Of a DNA stretch of 64,000 nucleotides, positions 61,695-64,000 are shown in pieces. The stretch is taken from contig VEPI01000036.1 in NCBI GenBank assembly GCA_012026935.1, positions 1 through 64,000 of the forward strand, given 5' to 3'. The position numbers and the translations under genes were made by a program. This DNA is from Melioribacter sp. (GTDB lineage: Bacteria > Bacteroidota > Ignavibacteria > Ignavibacteriales > Melioribacteraceae). Under the pieces are notes generated by a model. It made no database searches, was not told where the DNA came from, and saw only the letters and a program-made list of their open reading frames with translations. Numbering within the stretch: the first letter of the stretch is position 1; every line of letters starts with the position of its first letter.

Positions 61695-64000
61695 TTAATA
61701 CTGGAAGTTGAATCCAAAACTGATTTGTCGTCCTATCATTGGGGCTGAACCGCTGATCCAATCCTGATTATCCAACAAATTTTGAACATCAACAAAAAGT
61801 AAGAGATTATTAAGAATCGAATAGTCCGCACGAAGATTAAATTTAGAGTAACCAGGAAATTCATTATAGTAGTTATAACTATTCGGATATGGTGCTGGCG
61901 AAACCCGTTCATTAACTGCTTTGTAATAACCATAATAATCCTGTGCAAAGACATTACCATTCCATCTATACTCTAAAGTTATAGTGCCTCCTTTATCTGA
62001 CCATGATAAGAAAGATGGAATTCGGGAACTTAACCGGGCAAAGAATGAACCTGATGGAATGTCTGGAATTCTTTTGCCAGGTCTAATATTTGGGTTTGAG
62101 GTTGAAGTAAATCCTTCGCCATATGTACTGGTGACAGATGTATATGATAAGTCTAATGTAAACGGACTATAAAGGAATCTAGCAGAAAATTCCCATCCGC
62201 TATTATCTGCCTTAGTAACATTTTGATACTGATAATCAGTCTGTGACGTAGTTGGATCATCAACTAACACTCTAACAATTAAATCCCCCATTTGTTGTTT
62301 GTAATATGTAACATTAAATACAACTGATGAGCTATAATAAATATCTGCGCCTAATTCATAACCTGATTGGTTTTGCGGTTTTAAATTTGGATTTGGTTGG
62401 TAGATAGTACTTGTTCCAACAGAACCCATTTTATAATAAGGATTTGCTGGTTCCGAAGATTTACCCCATGAACCTCTCGGCTTAAAAACAAAATCTCCTA
62501 ATGTTTGAACATAAGTGAGTCCTACTCTCGGCATTGTGTACCATCCGAGATCATCACCGTAACCACTATTCTTTTCAGCACGAAGACCAGTTGTTAAAAA
62601 CAGATCATTGTTGTAGCTCCAAACTGCTTCACCAAATAGACCGGTAGTAGTAGTTGGATATATAGATTTGTAACCAAAAGCTGCTTCCGACTGAGATGTA
62701 TAATCTGCTTGCTTTGTTGAAAAAGTATTCATCATATCCACAAATCTATAATCTACATAGTCAAAACCTCCGGTGATATCAACATTAAAATCTGTACTTA
62801 AAGGTTGATTCAGATTCATAAAATACTTTATGTCATACTTTCTAAAATCACGGGACATGGTAGGATAAATAAAAGTAGTCGGTCCATATTGTGATGCTGT
62901 ATAAGTAGTATTTTCAAATCCATTCCGTGCATATCCAACAGTTAAATTATGATATAACTTTTCACCAAGTATCTGTTTTAAATTCAGACTAGCAAGAACA
63001 CCTTCTGAAAAGTTTTTATTATCAGACAATGCAAAGAATAACTTACTTGGATAGCTCCAACCATCTGCTAAGGCGGTTTTATACAAATAATCGTTTTGAG
63101 AACTGCCACTGTTATTATAAGAGTATTGAAATTTTACATCTGCGATAAGGTCAGCAAGTCTTGCCCTAACACCAGCATTAATATTCCAACCGCCAAAATC
63201 TATCCCGTTGTTTCTTTTATACCTTGAGACTGGGCTTATTGAACGATCAACACCAAAACTATAACCTAATTCTCCTTGTCCACCAGAAACATTTAAAGAA
63301 TAATCTTGATTTAGAGGATCACTATCGTACATCTTACTTTTTTGTGAAGTTAACATAGTGCGGAAATTAACTCTAAGATTATTCATACCTCCACGTTTTG
63401 TAAATATCTGGATAACTCCGCTGGAAGATCCAGCACCATAGAGCGTAGAAGACATAGGACCACGGCTAACTTCAATTTTGTCAATATCATTTGGGTTAAG
63501 TCCATCAAGAAAGGAGGGGTCTGATAATTCGACTCCGTCTACTATATATTTAATTCCTGCACCTGGAACAACATTACTTAATGGTGCCCCGCCTCTTATA
63601 TAAATGTAACTATATGCTGTACCACGCGTACTAAAAATTTCATTATTTCCACCCATCATAATCCCAGGTATAGATTCCAAGACTGACCCTAAAGAAGTTA
63701 GATTTCTATTTTCTAATTCTTTTGCTGTAACTATAGTAATTGGGTTAGCAACAGCACGCATTGCACGTTCACTCAATGAACCGGTAACAACAACTTCATC
63801 AAGGTTAACCGTACTCTGACTAAGAGAAATATTTACCTCAATAGTTTGGTTTGCAGAGACTTCTACAGTTTTTACTGCAGTTGAATAACCTATATAAGAA
63901 ACAGCCAATGTGTATTTACCTGGTTTTACATTATTAATTTCATAATTACCTTTGTTATTTGTATAACCACCTAAAGTTGTTCCTTTCAACATAACAGATG
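61695..64000 (-). CDS. TonB-dependent outer-membrane receptor with carboxypeptidase-regulatory-like N-terminal domain (truncated by window edge)
   Basis: GNYEINNVKPGKYTLAVSYIGYST, plug domain LDEVVVTGSLSERA…IYIRGGAPL…VEVSRGPMSSTLYGAGSSSGVIQIFTKRG; 5' end outside the window. Confidence 0.93.
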   Translation of the reverse strand, partial: SVMLKGTTLGGYTNNKGNYEINNVKPGKYTLAVSYIGYSTAVKTVEVSANQTIEVNISLSQSTVNLDEVVVTGSLSERAMRAVANPITIVTAKELENRNLTSLGSVLESIPGIMMGGNNEIFSTRGTAYSYIYIRGGAPLSNVVPGAGIKYIVDGVELSDPSFLDGLNPNDIDKIEVSRGPMSSTLYGAGSSSGVIQIFTKRGGMNNLRVNFRTMLTSQKSKMYDSDPLNQDYSLNVSGGQGELGYSFGVDRSISPVSRYKRNNGIDFGGWNINAGVRARLADLIADVKFQYSYNNSGSSQNDYLYKTALADGWSYPSKLFFALSDNKNFSEGVLASLNLKQILGEKLYHNLTVGYARNGFENTTYTASQYGPTTFIYPTMSRDFRKYDIKYFMNLNQPLSTDFNVDITGGFDYVDYRFVDMMNTFSTKQADYTSQSEAAFGYKSIYPTTTTGLFGEAVWSYNNDLFLTTGLRAEKNSGYGDDLGWYTMPRVGLTYVQTLGDFVFKPRGSWGKSSEPANPYYKMGSVGTSTIYQPNPNLKPQNQSGYELGADIYYSSSVVFNVTYYKQQMGDLIVRVLVDDPTTSQTDYQYQNVTKADNSGWEFSARFLYSPFTLDLSYTSVTSTYGEGFTSTSNPNIRPGKRIPDIPSGSFFARLSSRIPSFLSWSDKGGTITLEYRWNGNVFAQDYYGYYKAVNERVSPAPYPNSYNYYNEFPGYSKFNLRADYSILNNLLLFVDVQNLLDNQDWISGSAPMIGRQISFGFNFQY

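Overview
The window is a chromosomal segment from an AT-rich bacterium, probably Bacteroidota/Ignavibacteria-like. This lineage call rests on a short SigA-type sigma factor, TTG-N20/21-TAnnTTTG promoter-like motifs and a SusC/TonB-type receptor; it is inference. Most of it (about 12.3-43.4 kb, minus strand) is one co-directional block of translation and transcription genes: tRNA-Tyr/Gly/Thr, rpmG, tRNA-Trp, secE-nusG-rplKAJL-rpoBC-rpsLG-fusA-tuf, then the S10, spc and alpha operons to rplQ. Left of it is a compact minus-strand run: GAF/degenerate-GGDEF protein, deoB, small ORF, PIN protein, two tandem EutN/CcmL (BMC vertex) proteins, sigA, NlpC/P60. Beyond that lie fumC, a nitrilase-family hydrolase and an acyl-CoA synthetase. 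Right of the block are comM, nuoIHG and an M16 peptidase, then a plus-strand trp operon (trpEGDCF-DAHP synthase-trpB-trpA), then minus-strand dsbD, a TlpA-like protein and a truncated TonB receptor. The best second-look items are: (1) an unannotated Trp leader peptide (…NWLWWWH…) with terminator and competing antiterminator upstream of trpE, possibly leaderless; (2) orphan BMC vertex genes in an operon-like run with deoB, a PIN protein and sigA; (3) a tRNA-Gln gene inside the spc operon between rplR and rpsE; (4) a possible terminator/antiterminator switch upstream of dsbD; (5) paired hairpins with exactly complementary loops between trpB and trpA. No rRNA, CRISPR, prophage or transposase was seen.
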